Shown in pieces: positions 1 through 14,749 of a DNA stretch of 57,797 nucleotides. Position numbers and translations under genes: made by a program. This stretch comes from Smittium mucronatum (Eukaryota; Kickxellomycota; Harpellomycetes; Harpellales; Legeriomycetaceae). The stretch lies in the NCBI GenBank assembly GCA_001953115.1, contig LSSL01000168.1, positions 1 to 57,797 of the forward strand, in the 5' to 3' direction. Every line of letters starts with the position of its first letter. The stretch's first letter is position 1. The notes under the pieces are model-generated. The model worked only from the letters and a program-made list of their open reading frames with translations. It ran no database searches and was not told the origin of the DNA.

Positions 1-3000
1 TTTTTTCATATTTTTTTATTATAGTTTTTAATGACGTTATCTTGAAATAAAATTCCGTTATACAAAAAAAAAACTTTATATTATAACAGAGAAAAAAATT
101 TATAGATATTAAAAAAATAAAAATGGTTAATTTTAAGCATAAATGTTTCTTCATTTATACCTATAAATCTTTCTTTAACAAAAAATTGTCAATAATTAGC
201 AAATAAAAAAAATCAGAGATTAGCTAATCTATATTAATTGAATATAGTAAAACTTTGGTTGATTCAACTTTTTTTTATTTATTGAATAAATTTTTTCGAC
301 GCGTATTTTTTTGAATTAAGAATGCATAAAAAACATAAATATAAACATAGATGTAAAAATAATTTTAAATTTTATGAATAAAGTAATATATTTGATTTAG
401 TGGCTTTATTTTTTTAATTTATTAAAAAAAAATTGAGAATTTTTAAAGCATAAAAATTAATTATACTACGGTTAAAAAATTAATAAACCTCTTTATTAAA
501 GAAAAATGAACGATATTTAGTCTACAAGTGTTAAAAACATAAAAATAAATCATTATTTTAGAATATAATATTATGCTTTTATCTTTTCGACCTATTATAT
601 ATGTTAATATACAATCAACTTTACATCTATTAAAATTGTTTTAAAAGTAAAAAAATTAATAAAATAGTCCAATTTGAATCAAAATAGTAAATTAGTTTAT
701 ATAGATACAAATTATGGAAAATAATTATGTTTACATACGAGTGTGAAAAATTGATGAATTTGACGATTATTCAATTAAAATAATTTAAAATTTCTAATAA
801 TTTTATAGAAAGGATTTCTGCTTTGTATTTATTACAAAATTTGACCAGTAAAGCTAAAATATAACTAAAATCAATCATTAAATTAGGGTTATAAATCAAA
901 AAATAAAAATTTGCGAAATAATTTGAAAATTAAAGTGATATATCATCAGTCATTCGAATTTTAGATATAGAAAATATTGATTTTTAACAGTAAAAAATTC
1001 AATTATAAAAAATATGTAATAATTTTCAACTCATTATAAAGCTTTATTTATTTCATTTTTCGTATTTTAAACATCACATAAATAAAAAAATTTATTTTTA
1101 GCAATTTTATAAAATACTGTTATATTCCCTATCCAATAACAATTAAAATGGTTTTATAAATATTAAGTCGTTTATCTGCACGAAAATCACATTATTTTAC
1201 CAATTTATACTCTTTCTAAAAATATCTTAATGCGCTATATCGAATAATTTTAACTCAAAAAAAAAATATAATATTTTTTATGTGTCATATTATTAATAGT
1301 CTAATTTATTTTGAATTTTATTAAATTCCATAAAAAATTCTACTATTTATTAAAATCATAAAATATTAAGTTAAAAGGACCGTATTTTTTCCAAGAGATT
1401 GGATAAAAATGACTTAATTTTTCATTTTATATTTCAGAATAAAAGTTATTTCTAAATTTAGTTTAACTTTTAAAAACTGAATAGTTTAAATTTTAAAAGC
1501 GATTTTTTTTTTAGTATAAAAAAAGAAAGGAAATGCAAAGAATTATAAATTAGTTAACTTAAAAAACATTATTTTTAAAAATAAAAAGTTAACGATCCGT
1601 TTGTATAGCTACTATCGCCAATTTTTTTTAAAAAAAATTCTTAAGTGAGAAGCAGAAATTTTCTTATTATAACTTAATAATGGGCTAAAAATTTATGAAT
1701 AAGATTAATGAAGATTTTTACGAGGAGTTCTAAATAATTAAAAAAGCTTAAAATTATTATTAAAAAATTATAAGGGCTTGTATTAACTAGATATAGCTAG
1801 TTGTTAATGATTTAAAAAAGAACCAAAAAAAATCTACTCATTTGTTAAAAATAAATGTTTTTTATTTTATTTTAACATCTATAAATATTATATAAAACAA
1901 TCCGATCTAAAAAAAATTAAAAAAATATAATTTAAATTTTAAAGTAGAAGAAATTATTCTTAAGTTAAATTGATTTAATTTGAAATGAGAAAAGAATAAT
2001 TGGATTGGGGAGGATGGAATGTGAGAAATATGACAAGAATAAAGGAAGATATAATAACATTGCGCAAGAGTAAGTGAAAGTGAAAAGGGTGTCAAAATGG
2101 TGAGTTTTTTTGGGGAGGGTAAAAATAGAAAATAACAGTTAAATATTTTAGTTTATTTGATTTTTATCCTTAATTTTATTTTCTAATTCATAAAGCGAAA
2201 CGATTTAGACTGAATAATTTCTTTTTTTAAAAAAAAATTTGAGCTCTTAATATTACAGTGTATTTTTTTTATTTTCAGCTCGAAAAATCTATCCAAAACA
2301 CGGAGATATGTAGTTTGAATCTAAATTTTTATTCGATCAGGAATCAGGATATTTTAGGTAAATTCATTGGAAATTTTTGGCTTTTTAAAATACCGATATT
2401 GTTTATGTTTATGTTTAGTAAAATTAATATTTTTTTAGTTAATTTAATATGCTTTTGAAAAGTTCATCAGATTTACAAATAAATTAAGATAATTAAAGTA
2501 TCATAACCTATAATATTTCGATATATTATAAATTATTTCCCCCCCTATAAAAACCCACCTAACCATTTATTTTTGTGGAATTTATAACATTTTCATATAT
2601 TGTACAATAATTTTTAGATTTTTTTTTGATATTTTGTTGTTCTTATATAAAATTTTAAAAAATCGAGGGTTGATAATTTATGAAATAAACTTCTTAGAAT
2701 GACTAATATTAAATTTACTATAATCAGTTAAATGTTATCTAAATTGAATTGTAAATGATAGTGATGATAATAAAGTGCTTTTAAAAGGTAAAAATGATTT
2801 TTTTAGAGGATTTAAATATAAAAAATAAAAATATTCGGCTTTCAGTAATTTTAACTTATTTAAAAAAATGAATTATGTTTTGCTTTAATATTTTTATTTA
2901 GGCACAAACTCACAAAAAAAAATCCAGATAATAAATTATTGATTTTTTCTTTTTTTTGAGAAATTATCGTTTTATTTTTATTATTTTGGGCTTATTTTTA

Positions 3001-3180
3001 TTTTTTACGAAATTAATTTTTAAAAAATATATTGTTTATAAAATATTAAAATGGAAAAAAAATTATTAAGATAAAATAAATACAGCGTTTAAAGGTAGAT
3101 TTGAAATTTTTTTTAAAACAAAATTAGATAATTTAATTCTATATTAAACCTTTTAAAAATTGAATTGGTTGTTATAGTTA
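1..3180. other. AT-rich non-coding stretch
   Basis: I see no coding region, tRNA or recognisable repeat here. The sequence is almost entirely A/T runs with frequent stops in all frames. The short open frames present are A/T-homopolymer-rich and have no codon structure. A C-run near 2540 is the only local compositional oddity. Confidence 0.6.
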
Positions 3181-5030
3181 CTAAATCAAAACTATAAATT
3201 TTTTTTTGAAAATTTCACAAATTTAAATCAAAATTTATAAAAATTCGATTTGGTATTTTTATAAAAAATAAAATGGAAAATTTGGATTTTTCGATTTGAA
3301 TAATTCCAATTAAAAAAAATTCCGTTTAAAAAGGAATAAAATAGTTTGCGAAACATTTTGATTGATTTTTTTTAAAAATTTTGAACTTGAAGCTTTAAAA
3401 ATTGAAGCCGCAAAAAATTTTTTTTTGCGTAGGGTATGACACTTTAGTTTGCTTTTAATTCAACGGTACTTTTACTTTAGCTAATAAAGCTATCGAGTTG
3501 AGATTTTAATAATTTTTTTAGATTAAAAAGTAAATATTAAAGCTTAAGAAGAATTTTTTAAATGGAAATGTATTTAAAAAAGTCAAATCATGTTTCTTTC
3601 AATATTTTCAAATTCTAACTTGCAATTTTCTCCATAAAAAAATCTAATGGTGCCTTTAATGTATTGCAAAAAAAATCTTCTATGGTTTGGTTTTCTAAGT
3701 CTCATAAACACACATATTTTTATATTTGTGAAAAAAAAACTTTCTCACGTGTCTGGATACGTTTTCAAGGGGTTTAAGCTTTAACAATACTGTAAAATAT
3801 ACTTCCTGATCACAACTATTTTTTTTCTATTTTCTATTTATTCATTTTATATTATGATAATTTAACAGGCAAATAAGAACCAAATATAATATTTCACATA
3901 ATATTCTTTATAGAAGTTGTAAAAAAGGGATAATTTAAATTTATAACATATCTATTTTTTTATGTACCATTTATTTATAGTTCGCGTCCAAAAATAGTGT
4001 ATCATTAATACAATTAGTGATAGAAATAGGGTTCAAAGCTGCATTTCAAGATCGATAGTTTGCCATAATTTTTTCTATATATAAGGTAAAACTGGAAAAA
4101 ATTACATATTCACAATCAGTCCTGTCTGCCGAAGTTGTATAGTTAATTTTTTTTGCATAATCAGTTCCCTGCTCTAAAATAGATTTAATTTTTTTAATTT
4201 TTTTTAAAATTTATAATTAATTTTCGATTTATGATACCCACATTATTGCCATGAGCTTTTAAAAATCTGTTTTTTGATTTTTTTTACTGCAATCTTTCGA
4301 GGTTATATTAAACCATCCTCCCTATATATGAAAGAAAAATATCAGTTATTTTTGATTTCCTATGGTTTTTATAAAATATTATTATATTAAATAAACATCG
4401 ATTTGATTTTCAGTATTTTTCCTATAATTATTTCCCTTCTCTTTCATTGTTATTTTGACAGAACCGTAACTAGTCTATATAATTTTGGGCAATTTTTCTA
4501 TAAAATTTATATTTTCGTAAACGATTCATACAAGATTTTTTTTAGCTTAATATCTAAAATTTAATATTTTTTATTTAATCTGAATTTGATTTTGCAATAT
4601 AAGTATCAAATATATCTTTTCGGAACCTTTTTTTATTTAAAAAAAAATAATTCTTAACTGTGATAAAATAATCAATTTATGACACAATTAGCTTATTAAT
4701 ATTACTATAATTTTAAAATTAAACTAAGTTTCCACATTCGATGCGGAAATTTTTATTTTGCGGCTTTAATCAAAAAAATTTCAAGTTTGAAAATTTGAAA
4801 ATAAATTGCTCATTATGTTTCTCGAACTATTCTATTCTGTTTTTAAACGGAATTTTTTTTGACTGGATATTATTAAAATCGAAAAATCCAAGAGTTCCAT
4901 TTTATTTTTTATAAAAATAAAAAATCGGATTTTTAAAAATTTTGATTTAAATTTGGTCAATTATCAAAATTAAAATAAAATTAAATTAAAAGGGTTTTTT
5001 TATAAATTTAAGAGGCCCAGTTCGATTTAG
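3181..5030. repeat. Long inverted repeat pair IR1 (diverged foldback/TIR element)
   Basis: The arm at about 3181-3430 matches the reverse complement of about 4742-5030. The best core (about 3220-3355) shares long blocks, including TTTTTATAAAAAATAAAATG, GGATTTTTCGATTT and AAAAAAAATTCCGTTTAAAAA. The inner ends of both arms carry a GCCGCAAAA word. The spacer is about 1.3 kb with no open frame. Identity by eye in the core is high with some indels, and it falls off toward the outer ends. This is the layout of a non-autonomous DNA transposon with long terminal inverted repeats, or of an inverted duplication of one repeat. I see no target-site duplication. Confidence 0.7.
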
Positions 5031-7750
5031 AAAAGTTTCAAATAAAAATTAAAATGGATCAATATAATTTTGAAAAGTTTTTATTTGGAATCGATTTTCC
5101 TAATTATGTTTTAAAAAATCTTATATATATATATATGTAAACCATATATATCTGTAAACCGAAACCTGGGTCTGATTACTACTACTATTTTAAATAATTG
5201 ATTTATTCTGACCAAGAAATAATTCTATTTTATTTTAGATCTCATAAAGTGGAAATAAATTCAATATAATTTAAATTAAAAATCCAATAATTATCCGCTT
5301 ATAAGCTTTTTTATAATTATCATAACTGTTTATATCCAATTATTAGAATCGAAATATTATAATTTTTGGTTTTTTTTTCAAAAATTCAAATAAAACAATA
5401 AATTTTAATTTCCGAATTCAGGAGATATTACCAATTTTTTAAATACTTAAAATATTATAAATAGATATAAATAAACTAAAATCAGTTATAAGTATGATTT
5501 TTAAATAAATTGAAGCATGTTATAGAAAAAGGATATTCTATAAAAATTTATTCCCCAAAGAAACCTCTTAGTAGAACTAAAAATTTGCTGAGAATTAAAA
5601 TTGAAAATTAAAAATTGAAATTTTTCGACTATTTAATTAAACCGCTAAAAAAAATAAAAAGTTTAGCTGAATCTTTGGACAGATTATGGGTAAATTTTAC
5701 AAATTTAAAAAGGAAATACCATTTAATAAAAATTTATTTATCAATATTGATACATTTATAAAATATGTCTTTGGCTTTATAAAAACTGTTTTATTTACAT
5801 AAATTATAAATTAAGAGTTATTTTATGCTTTTTTTGAAAAAAACGCTGCAATTTATAAAATTAACATTTCTTAACTTTTTAGATAATATTATTTGTTATA
5901 TTTTAGAATCACTGCAAGCAAAATTTAATTCAAATTTTTTATTTTGAAATATAATAGTATTGATATACACTGATAATATATATCGTCATTGATACTTATT
6001 AATAAAAGTTATTTAATGATAAAAATAAAAGAATATGTATTTCGGGATATAATATAGAAAGAATTTTATTTAAATAGGCTATTTATACAAAAATAAAAAT
6101 ATTTTGTAACTTTTTATTTAAAAAGCAAAAAAATATAGGATATTTATTTTTGAGATAACCTTTATATAGCCCTGGAAACATTAAAAAAATGGATAGAGAA
6201 TAAAACAATCCTATATAGCAAAAAACAAATATTTCAAGGATATTTATTAATGATAAAAGCATAATATTTCCCATAATTAGCCCTCATTTGCGAAATTTCT
6301 ATTAGCATTATCATTAAAGCAATAAAATAAAAAATATATTGCTCTAATTTAGAGAAAATGCATAGTTTTCCAAAAAAAGAAAATTATAATTCCAAAATAG
6401 CAAAATGTGACTTCGATAGATGTAATTTGATCAGGAAAAATCAAGGAAAAATCCTATAATATAAAAAATATTTGGAAAAAATATTTAATATTAATCTCTA
6501 CCAATATAAATATAGATATCATCATATAATCATATTCAGTTTTAATCTATATGGAGAAAAAGTTTTGAATCTAATTTATAACATAGTTTATTTATTTGGA
6601 GTACCATTTAGTTTTTTTGTTAATCTATGACACAATAATAGTAATAATTCTTTTTGTTTTTCTCAAAAAAACCCCCCATATAATAACAATAAAAAAATTT
6701 TCACTTTAAAAAAACAAAAATCTACTAATCTTGCATAAATAGTTTTTTTTAATAAAATTTAAATTTAAACATTAGGGCATATTTGATTTGAATATTGATT
6801 TTATTAAGCCTATTTTTATAAAACTAGAATTGGTGATATAATATAATATTGAAGCGTATGAAAAATATTAAAAAGCAAAAATTAAATTAATTTTATTTAT
6901 GATTATAATTTCGTGTTAAAAATCGAATAATCAGCTTTTAGAGGCTTTTTATTGCATAGTAATTAAGCTTAAAATATAATTAAATTGCGGATTTAATGAG
7001 TTTATTATATGTTTTTGATGAAAACAAACTACATATAATTAAGTAAATCCAATTTCTTAAATTAAGCTTCTTCATATAAAAATAAATAAATAAAAGGTCA
7101 ATCACAAGTGGCCTTATAATTTATTTATTTTTATTATGGAAATGATTTTTTTTGAAATTTAATTAAAATTAATGTGCAACCATTGAAAAAAAAATTGTGT
7201 TAGTTTTGTGTTTTTGGAACTATAAGTTGTATTTATTTTCAAAGAAAATTCGGAAATTCTTTATCAACAATTTTTTTTGTTGATGGAGCGATTTAAAAAA
7301 TTTGATATAAAAAATAATCGTTTTTTTGTAAATAAAATCAGGTTTCTTGGAAAAATTTTAAAATTCTTACAGATTTAACTCTTTAAATTTATTTTTATTT
7401 TGAAACAATATTCCTGAAAAATATGCAGAGCGGATTTATAAAATAATCTTTCCACATTTAAATTTTATCACTAAAGTACATAATTAACTCCAATAATTCT
7501 CATTTTTTTAAAACCATAAAAATATTAGAATAACTGGTTTTTGTTTCAGAAAAAAAAATCAACTCAATTGTCCGATAATTTTATAAGAAAATAAAAAATA
7601 AAAAATTTACATTTAAATTATCTAAAATTATCTCTTTTTTTAATTAATACATCTAATATCAATAAATTCCCTAAAAAATAGTCCCAGTTAATATATATTA
7701 TATAAGAAATATATTAAAATTTATATAGTTAAAAAATTTTCAGGAAAAAT
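5031..7750. other. AT-rich non-coding stretch
   Basis: No gene or RNA is recognised. A (TA)n run with a nearby partial copy occurs at about 5125-5155. Otherwise the stretch is A/T-rich sequence without coding character. Confidence 0.6.
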
Positions 7751-10700
7751 TACCTATTAAAAATTTATCCACTGAAATTTTCACCTAGCTTATATCCTAT
7801 TCAACTGCTTCACATATTTTAATAAAACACTATTTAAAACTAAAAATATTTTTTAACCGACCTAATTTTTATTTTTTCTATCGGTCAATTAATTTAACTA
7901 CTTATTTTATACGATATAACTCTAATAATTTAAGTTAAATCTAAATTTTAATCAGCCTGATTTGGTTTTTTCACACCCATAAATCGACCTAAAAAACTTT
8001 TACTGCCACCAAAAATTAGCTCATCAGTGATTTTAAATTTTAAATAAATATTCCATGTCACAATTTTCCTATTTTTTACTACTCTTTCGATTTATTTATT
8101 TTGCAACATAAATACAATTATTTTTATTTTAGACTTAATGCTTTCAAAAAGAGAAGATCTTGAATCATCCCTTTTTTTCTCTTGTAAATTAAACCTTTCC
8201 CAACTTCACTAGGACCAAAAAACAAGTAAAATATGTTTTTTTAAAACAAAAGCTTTGAATTTATGGTTTTGAATTTAAATAGGCTATAAAAAATCTTTGA
8301 AAAACAATCCTATAAGAAGCAAGATTATGGATAAAAATAACATTGAAAATATCTTTAATTAAGAAAATAAAAATATTTTCTTCTATTAAAAACTTTAGAG
8401 AAGCTTAAATGCTCTATTATGCGCACTTCTTTTTTTGGAGTCAGGGAATTAAATGAAAATTAATACTGAATATTATTCTGGAAAAATATTTAAACTAGTA
8501 AAATTTAATATGTATTTATATTTTGAGAGAGTTATGGGGGAATTTAACATTTAAATTAGGTGTAGTTATTTTTAATAAAAGTACAATTTTACAGCCTTTT
8601 TTTTAATATGGGGATTATTAAGGTAATTGTTTTTATCTAGTCTTAGAATAAAAAAAATTGTAAATAAAGGAAATATTATTTATATATTTCATTCAGAAAA
8701 TTAAACAGCATGTTGGTTAATCATTTCACAAATAAATCCGCCGGAATATAGAATATATTTCTGTAATCATTAAAAAAGTTTACAATTAATCAAAGACACG
8801 ATTTAAATTCTATTTTTTGAGTAAAAAGAAGGAAGGTTATTTCTTCTAAATCCTAGATCCAGAGGTTTAGAAAAATTTCTAGTCGTATTATTCTATAATA
8901 TGTTAGATACATAAACCTTTAATATCGGTCGCCACACATCAGTATTTAAGTCTCAATCTATATTTATCACGATTATTGTGTCAATGAAGTATATGGAATC
9001 AGAAAAAAAGCCAAAAACCCCACCCCAACTCAAAAAAATATATTTAAAACATCAGTTTTTATAACGTTAAAGCTGGAACTGATCATCCACTTTTAACTCC
9101 AATTATTTTGAAGGAGTCAGATAAAGTTGCATTTAATATTTTGTAAGCTGATTTTTATTGATATTTCATATTTTCCACATCATTTTTTATCATTTAAACA
9201 TTGTTCGCTTTAGTTTATCCATTCTGAAATATAATTTTTAAATATTTCAGGCTAAACACTGATACAAATCATCTAATTCTGAATAAAACCAGCCAAAATT
9301 TTCAATAATGGTAGTTATATTTACATATATTAATTTTATAGCTATTATTAAAGATATATGACTCAATTATAATATTTAAAAAAATCGAATCAGATAATTC
9401 GATGTAATTTTTGATTTTTTATTGATACATACTTTATAATAAAAAAAATGGCTGAATTATGATTAAAATAAAAAAAAGTTATCCGCTAATTTTCAATATT
9501 ATTTCAATTAATCTTCATTCTTTTTTCATAACTTATAACTAATCTATTTAAGTTTTTATTCAAATTTTTATATTTTGTTCTTCTGATTTCTCATACTTTC
9601 TTTCCCAAAACTAACCCCAAATTTACCATAATTACCTCTATACCCTATTGTTATTTTTTTTTATAGTTTCTATTAAGCTTTGTATCGAGGTGAAAATTAG
9701 TGGAATATTTTATTATGCTTTTAATCCCAGGCTCAGACAAGAATAATTTCCCTATTCTCTCCATTATTTATGTTTTAGTATTGATTCCATAAAGTTGGTG
9801 GATATCTGGGAGGTAATTTATACCTCTGCTTCTTTCCATAAATCACACACATACAAAAAAAAAAACACACACACACACATATAAATATATTCAAAATAAT
9901 CACCCATCCCAAAGTACTTAGAGAAAATGAGATTAAAAAACTCATTAAGCACAGAATTCACATCTTTTATATGGGGCAAAAGCTACCTCAATCGGTATAT
10001 GTGCCATTTTTTATTGTCTTTTAACGAATTTTTTAGAGTACTCTCTTGATAGACCCATTTATTATACTTTCGCATATTCACTCCTGAAAAGATGAAAAAA
10101 GCATAGTTATTTTCGAACTAGGATATTTTCATTTTTACATAATTAGTCGTCAAATTTTCGAGATAAGTATTAACAGTGAAAAGTATATCAATTTCTATTC
10201 CAGCTGAATGTCTATATTCTATCGATTTTCTAAATAGAATTTTTTATGTCTTTTTTTATTTATTCGGGAGCATGCAATAAACTAATAAAAAGATATTCCC
10301 ATGGAAAATTCAATGAATTATAAAGATCTGAAAAAAATATCGGGAGAGGATTTGAATGCTCTGTCGAAGAACAAGTTTAAAGAATCAAAAATATTTTTTT
10401 AATTTTTTAAAAGATGATTACATCATAATTTTATTTTTTTTTCGCTAGGTACTACTGAGTCATATATATAAAAAATTCCAAAATCTTCATGAGATTAAAA
10501 AGAAGTGGAATTTCACTAATTTCGGTGATTATTGTAGGATTTTTTTAGAAGATGCTCATTTCTATACCTATTAATCGTTTTTAGAAGGAATAGCTGGGAT
10601 GGTAAAATGGCAGGCTTGTTCCTTTTAGGGGATCTATTGAAACCCGAGAATATAGTGATATTAGACATATATGTGTTATATATCATGTTTTTTATAATTT

Positions 10701-11518
10701 AAAGTTTAGATTTTAAAATATAATATTTTTCGAAATTTCTCAAGTTAAGATGATAAGATAATAAGATAATTTTTATATTAAATGAGAATCACTATGAATG
10801 ATAGCTCTCCAACTAAAATGCTTCTATCTACACTGAAACAATATACACTTACGATTTACAAAAAAATTCTATATGCGATAAAAATAACCGTCATATGATA
10901 TATCTCCTCCCTTTCTATTTCTGGAAATTGTTTCAGCTAAGATAACTCTTTAAATAAAAAAGGCTATTGAGAGAAATTATCTTTAAAAAATTATTAATTA
11001 CTTTTTTATTTATCATAAAAACGTTTAGCTTGCTTTTTTATCATGGAGAATCTGTACCATAATTTTTTCGAATTTTTTTTTGATAATATACCCAAAATAA
11101 AAAATTAAAAACATATAATAGTTTACAGCGAGTTGGTTATTATGTTCGAAATAAAAATAAAAATAAAAATTACGAAGATTTTAATTCTGAATATAAGAAA
11201 TATTTCTTAATTTCACCATTTTAGGTTAAAAGCGGCCTAAATAAAACTCAAATAATATTGGAAAAGCTTTTATAAATCCAGATTTTTTTCGAAAATTCTT
11301 TTATAACTTATTTAAATTCTAAAATTTGATTTCAAATGTTTTATTTCAGTCATATTATAAAAAACATTGGTTATATTGATTGGACGATAGGTGAAATAAA
11401 AATTAGGTCGGTTGGAAAATATTTGTAGTTTTAGATAGGATTATTGGATAATTTTTGAAACAGAAGGTAAGAATATAATGTAAGTAAAAATTTCAGCGTG
11501 TAAATTTGTAATAGGTAA
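7751..11518. repeat. Long inverted repeat pair IR2 (about 3.8 kb overall)
   Basis: About 7751-7940 matches the reverse complement of about 11335-11518. Shared blocks include AAATAAAAATTAGGTCGGTT, the GGACGATAG/GACCGATAG pair, and AAAATTTCAG followed about 25 bases later by TAATAGGTAA. The internal 3.4 kb has no intact frame. It contains a small (CA)n microsatellite at about 9865-9880 and the word GACACAATAAT in more than one place. The two arms could be the terminal repeats of a decayed DNA transposon, or two oppositely inserted copies of one dispersed repeat. Without a target-site duplication I cannot choose between these. Confidence 0.65.
9864..9880. repeat. (AC)n microsatellite
   Basis: A short uninterrupted AC dinucleotide run follows an A-homopolymer. 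It is a simple-sequence repeat with no other feature attached. Confidence 0.85.
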
Positions 11519-13494
11519 ATAGTCATGTCATTGCTACAAAAAAAAAAGTGAATTCATTGCTTTTTGATATTTTTCATAAGAAAATCAAATAATATTGGGT
11601 ATTTATAAGTGTTTAAATAATATTATTATTTACAAAAAATCCTAATAGAAGGGGTTTTCTAAAAAAAAAATCAATAATTAATAATTTTTTATAGATAAAT
11701 ATGTATTTAACATTTATTATAAATATAAGGACCCCTAAATATCCAAAAAAAAAATATCTATTAAGAATTTTAACTATAATAATTTCTGTACTCAAGATGC
11801 CAAAAAATGATAAAAATTCTATCTAAAATTCTAATTATTTCAGTAAAATGAGGCGTGTTAGAAAGAGAAATATTTATATTAAATCTAAATTGAATCTGGC
11901 TCTTTTTTTCAATAAATTCTAATATTTTAAATTATTAACATATTTCGCAATTGTTTTTAATATATTTTGGTAAAAAGAAAATACCACAAAAAAATATACT
12001 TTACATTGTTTTTTCCACTTTACGGCAAAATAATTTTTTTTACAAAGAAAAAAAAATTGTCTAAAACTAATCAAAAATCAATTGGATTTATTCTTATGTT
12101 TGATTTATTTTAAAAGATTAAAAAAGAAAAAAAAAAGAATAATATTTTTGTAAATAAAAATAAAAATCTATTCATGGAATATTTAGAACGCATCTTAATT
12201 TCAATGTATCCCCCCTCCCTTAAATTAAATACAATAAATATTAATGTTTTTATAAAAAAAAATTTCCCGGATATACCTACCACCTAATTAAAATTTCCGG
12301 TTTTTACAACATTTTATTAGACAAAAATCCATAAAAAAATTTTACTCTAGAAAATATAAAACATATCCTTTATTAGATTAATAAAAAAAATTACTTATTG
12401 TTTCAATTTTTTTTTAAAAAAAAAGGATTTTGTAAATCCGAGGATAAATTTATTATAATTTTAAGCCCTAAAAACAGAATGTTTATACATGCTTTATTCT
12501 TTCTGTATTTCATACCTTTGGTTTTTAACCTTAAAATGAATAATATATATAATTATTTCATTATTTACAAAAAATTAGACTAAACCAAAGAAATTTTCTC
12601 AGAGCTTATACTCATTTAAAACAATATTGGTATTTTATTTATTTTCAACATTATTTGAAAAAATTAAAAAAAAAAAAATCAGTAATAAATAAAAAATATA
12701 ACTAAATTATTAAAAATAAACTAATATTACATAAAAAATATAGCCAAAGGGGCTTTTTTTTAAGATATTAATGGTTATTTATAATTTTAGTTTAAATGAT
12801 ATATAGAATATTTAAGGAAGAAATATAGATTTTTATATTATGGATTTTACTCTATGAAAAAAATTATGCTATCAATTTATTTTAAAAAAATTTCTAGTTC
12901 CTATTTTTTGGACTTTTATAATTATGGAATAGAAAAATCAATTTTTTTAGAAAAAAAGATAAATTTTTGAAAAAACCACTGCAATTTTTATTTACAATAA
13001 TAAAACTGAATATTCGCTTTTTTTCGGAAGATTATTTAAATCAAAAGGTAGATTATTTTTTTTCTATTTGTAAAGTCAAGTTTAATTTTGGTATTGCATT
13101 ATATATTTACTAGAAAAAAATTGGCTTATTTTAATAAATACTAAATTAAAATTTATGGCTGAAAAGATGATAGTTTTTTTATTAATCCAATTTTTTTTGT
13201 AGGATAAATAGAGCATTTTATAAATTTTATTAAAGAAATAAGATTATATTATCTATTTCAAAGTACGAAATTTATTTCATTAATTAATTGAAATAATTTT
13301 ACTTAAATATTCATATATAAGTAAAAGTTTCTTTTTTCCGCATCGTCATTTATGTTAGTATTTCATATTAAATATTTTCGGGTAATTATGGCCATATAAA
13401 TATAACCGGATTTTCCAGTAAACTGGAGGGAGGGGTGCCTCGATGGCCCCTGTACCGGAAAATTATTTTATTTAGTTTTAGCTTAAATATTTTT
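11519..13494. other. AT-rich non-coding stretch
   Basis: I see nothing supportable here. The short open frames are Phe/Lys/Ile/Asn-rich, as expected from A/T runs. A C-rich patch occurs at about 12208-12220. A slightly GC-richer patch at 13408-13465 contains the near-palindrome CCAGTAAACTGG; it may be a transposon end, but no partner was found. Confidence 0.55.
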
Positions 13495-14100
13495 TTTCCA
13501 ACGTAAGCCGCAAAAAATATACAGAGCCATGAAATTTCTACAAATTCTGGAAAATATGCACAGAGTTTGTTTTTCACAAGTTATTTTTTCCTTTTAATTT
13601 TGAGAAAATTCCGCAAAAAAATATTTAACGGCTTTATCGGACATTTATTTTGACTCCATTTATTCATTTTCTGTTCCAAAAAAAGCCATTACATTTCTTA
13701 TTCATTTTGAGACCCATGAATATTTTGAAGTCCATTTTTTTGCTAGTTATAGTTTTCTATTTGTTTTTTAATTGTGCTTATCTAATTAGAAGGGATTAAG
13801 TAAACTGGATTTTTAAATTTTAGGATAGTTATAGCTATAATTTAACCACTTGTGCTGAAAGGGTAAAAACTAGACATAACTATACGATAAAATATTTGCA
13901 AAACGACGAAAGAGTCACTTCTATAAAAAATTACTGGGAATTTATTATAGCTTATGTTAAGTTTTATTTGAAAGAAAAAAAATTTGTGGAAAATTTCTGA
14001 AATTTGCGGACAAAAATGACTGGTAAAAAATAGACTCTATACACATTTTCCAGAATTTGATCAAATTTACAGATTTTATATATTTTTTCCAGATCTTTCC
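13495..14100. repeat. Inverted repeat pair IR3
   Basis: About 13495-13620 matches the reverse complement of about 13985-14100. The clearest block is CAAATTCTGGAAAAT (13541-13555) against ATTTTCCAGAATTTG (about 14044-14058). Flanking similarity extends to TATATTTTTT on one side and to a TTGYGGAA word on the other. The spacer is about 370 bases. The AAGCCGCAAAAAAT word of the left arm also occurs at the inner end of IR1, so the two may belong to one repeat family. I interpret it as a short foldback or TIR element. Confidence 0.6.
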
Positions 14101-14749
14101 TACAGATTGATTCCATCCTTAATTTTAAAAAAATATAAAGTAAATTAAATCAGCAGACTTTTATTTGAGCCTGTACATCAAAATATTTTGATCGGACTGG
14201 AGTAAAGTCATTTAGAAGATTTTCACATAAATATTTACCCCCGATTATTCTGAACACGAATAAGGAAGTTACTGGTTTTAAAGACAAAAAATATATTTTA
14301 TCCGATTCTTATAAATTAAATTCCCCATAAAAAATATATATATAAAGTACGGGTAAGAAGCCTTGAGCTGTTTCGAAAACAAAGAAAAAACATCAACTTT
14401 CTTTTAAATGGAATTTTAAAGATAAAAAATTATAAAAGTCTAAAGAGATTCATGGAGAAGAGCATAGATATTTTCATATATTAATCGATTAATAAAAATT
14501 TCACAATTTTTCTTACTCCAAATAAATATAGTTATAAATTTTTGTAGTATTAATTTTTATAACAAACTAACTATATTCAGTAAAAAATAAACTGAGAATT
14601 AGTAGTTAGTAGTATTCTTATGAACTAAATTTAGTAAAAGTTATAATTGAATTTAATAACTATGTGTCTTAAGGATAAAACCGGTTAATAATTACCCGTA
14701 AAAAAAATTAATTTGTTGATTTTATATATATGTGTATACTATTACCTAG

